Assembly (NCBI RefSeq): GCF_003182135.1
Contig: NZ_QGTL01000018.1
Location: 62,001-126,000, forward strand
DNA length: 64,000 bases
From: Nocardia neocaledoniensis
GTDB lineage: Bacteria > Actinomycetota > Actinomycetes > Mycobacteriales > Mycobacteriaceae
Reading direction: 5' to 3'
Shown: in pieces, positions 63,244 to 64,000 of the stretch
How positions within the stretch are numbered: position 1 is the stretch's first letter
Layout of the letters: each line of letters begins with the position of its first letter
The notes under the pieces: generated by a model
Told to the model about the DNA's origin: nothing
Database searches by the model: none
Seen by the model: the letters and a program-made list of their open reading frames with translations, nothing else
Position numbers and translations under genes: made by a program

Positions 63244-63329
63244 GACGGCCCCAGCCGGGGGGGAGGAGGCTGGGGCCGTCGGGTTCAGCCCCGGGGGGTC
63301 GGGCTGAACGCGCCTGGACCATGTCCAGG
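63244..63329. other. three consecutive perfect inverted repeats (structured leader or terminators)
   Basis: Three perfect stems are packed in 86 bp of the ssd/HAD divergent region: GACGGCCCCAGCC with its complement (13 bp, 63244-63280), GTTCAGCCC/GGGCTGAAC (9 bp, 63283-63309), and CCTGGAC-CAT-GTCCAGG (7 bp, 63313-63329). On the minus strand they would lie 105-190 nt upstream of ssd. They may be a leader attenuator, a small structured RNA, or stacked terminators. Confidence 0.6.
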
Positions 63330-63488
63330 TGCCAGCAATACTACACCCATCCCCCGGCGCGGGCGCAAGTAGCGTTCGCCACCATCTTCGGGCGATTCGC
63401 GCCCTCCGGCGTCCCCGCGGCAAACCTCGCGGACGCGTCGCGCGAGGCCCTTCCTGCGCGGCGCGCCCGGGATGCCTATCCTGTTGGC

Positions 63489-64000
63489 GTGACGGACGAA
63501 CACGACCAGACTCCGCCTACGCAACCGAGACTCGCCCCTTCGGGCCGCGCGCCGGCGGCCGGCGGACGCGTCGCCGCCTTCTTCGATCTCGACAAGACGG
63601 TCATCGCCAAGTCGAGCGCGTTCGTGTTCAGCAAACCGTTCTACGCGCAGGGTCTGCTCAACCGCCGGGCCGTGCTGGAGAGCAGCTACGCCCACTTTTT
63701 GTTCCTGCTCTCCGGGGCCGATCACGACCAGATGGAACGAATGCGGGCAAACCTCGCCAACATGTGCGCCGGCTGGGATGTCGAGCAGGTGAAATCCATT
63801 GTCGCCGAGACGCTTCACGATCTGGTCGACCCGCTGATCTACGCCGAGGCGGCCGACCTGATCGCCGACCACAAGATCCGCGGACACGACGTGGTGATCG
63901 TCTCGGCCTCCGGCGAGGAGATCGTCTCGCCGATTGCCGAGGTGCTCGGCGCCTCGCACACCGAGGCCACCCGCATGGTGGTCGAGGACGGCAAGTACAC
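63489..64000 (+). CDS. HAD-superfamily (HAD-IB, SerB-like) hydrolase, partial
   Basis: The gene runs off the right edge; 170 residues are visible. The HAD motif I FFDLDKTVIAKSSAF is at about residues 31-45, and motif II is in VVIVSASGEEIVSPIAEVLGA. This is the SerB-like HAD-IB phosphatase group; M. tuberculosis Rv3661 occupies the same place next to ssd. The GTG at 63489 has TATCCT 6 nt upstream (leaderless). The substrate is unknown. Confidence 0.88.
   Translation, partial: MTDEHDQTPPTQPRLAPSGRAPAAGGRVAAFFDLDKTVIAKSSAFVFSKPFYAQGLLNRRAVLESSYAHFLFLLSGADHDQMERMRANLANMCAGWDVEQVKSIVAETLHDLVDPLIYAEAADLIADHKIRGHDVVIVSASGEEIVSPIAEVLGASHTEATRMVVEDGKY

Noticed and set aside
1-64000. Insertion sequences, phage integrase, toxin-antitoxin modules or attachment sites
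   Set aside because: No transposase, integrase, toxin/antitoxin pair or direct-repeat att site was seen; the window appears free of mobile elements apart from the unexplained spacers.

Overview
The window is high-GC actinobacterial chromosome. Most genes look native, in tight operons with ATGA/GTGA overlaps and many GTG starts. The gene order (ssd-tad-helicase-csp-topA-holB at one end, ppa/dacB-metalloprotease-tilS-hpt and ftsH-folE-folP-folB-folK-DUF3180-DUF6779 at the other) is that of Mycobacteriales such as Mycobacterium tuberculosis (Rv3604c-Rv3661). The accessory genes between these blocks fit Nocardia or a close relative. The genus is an inference from gene content; no rRNA is present.

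Layout. 1-6.5 kb: the leftward ftsH-folate block. 6.8-19.2 kb: a variable interval between ftsH and hpt with a hypothetical PH/SHOCT-like protein, DUF1266 and DUF2277 proteins, an aldehyde dehydrogenase, a LysR regulator, an amidase, two tandem membrane Ser/Thr kinases of an unusual (DFN-type, planctomycete-like) lineage, and a divergent SDR/TetR pair with twin operators. 19.2-24.1 kb: hpt, tilS, zincin, dacB, and divergent ppa. 24.3-34.5 kb: an AfsR/SARP regulator, a tiny secreted Tyr/Trp-rich protein, an MFS pump with its MarR regulator, a dienoyl-CoA-isomerase-like crotonase, YbaK, a flavin reductase, a frameshifted pseudogene, an excalibur protein, and a class V aminotransferase behind a SAM-IV riboswitch. 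34.8-40.7 kb: a MarR gene, a Pls/PosA-type peptide synthetase and a translationally coupled M1 aminopeptidase. 40.7-49.2 kb: small membrane proteins, two hydrolases, an HTH regulator, LmeA-like, RibD-like and acyl-CoA dehydrogenase genes, TetR, and tRNA-Thr(CGU). 49.3-64 kb: holB, topA, cspA, an MrfA-like helicase, and a Flp/Tad pilus locus (ssd, tadA, tadB, tadC, flp, tadE, tadE/G-like) whose tadB is flanked by two unusual ~650-bp spacers, one carrying a ~26-bp tandem repeat.

Most notable: (1) the NRPS-like Pls protein, whose adenylation pocket reads by hand as DAESIGTVVK, close to the lysine code, with an M1 aminopeptidase directly coupled: a candidate poly-lysine-type cationic polymer system; (2) the twin membrane kinases; (3) the SAM-IV riboswitch on a cysteine-desulfurase-like gene; (4) the expanded Tad locus; (5) a clear series of predicted leaderless promoters (TANNNT 6-7 nt before the start codon). 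All functions are read from sequence by eye; no database search was run.
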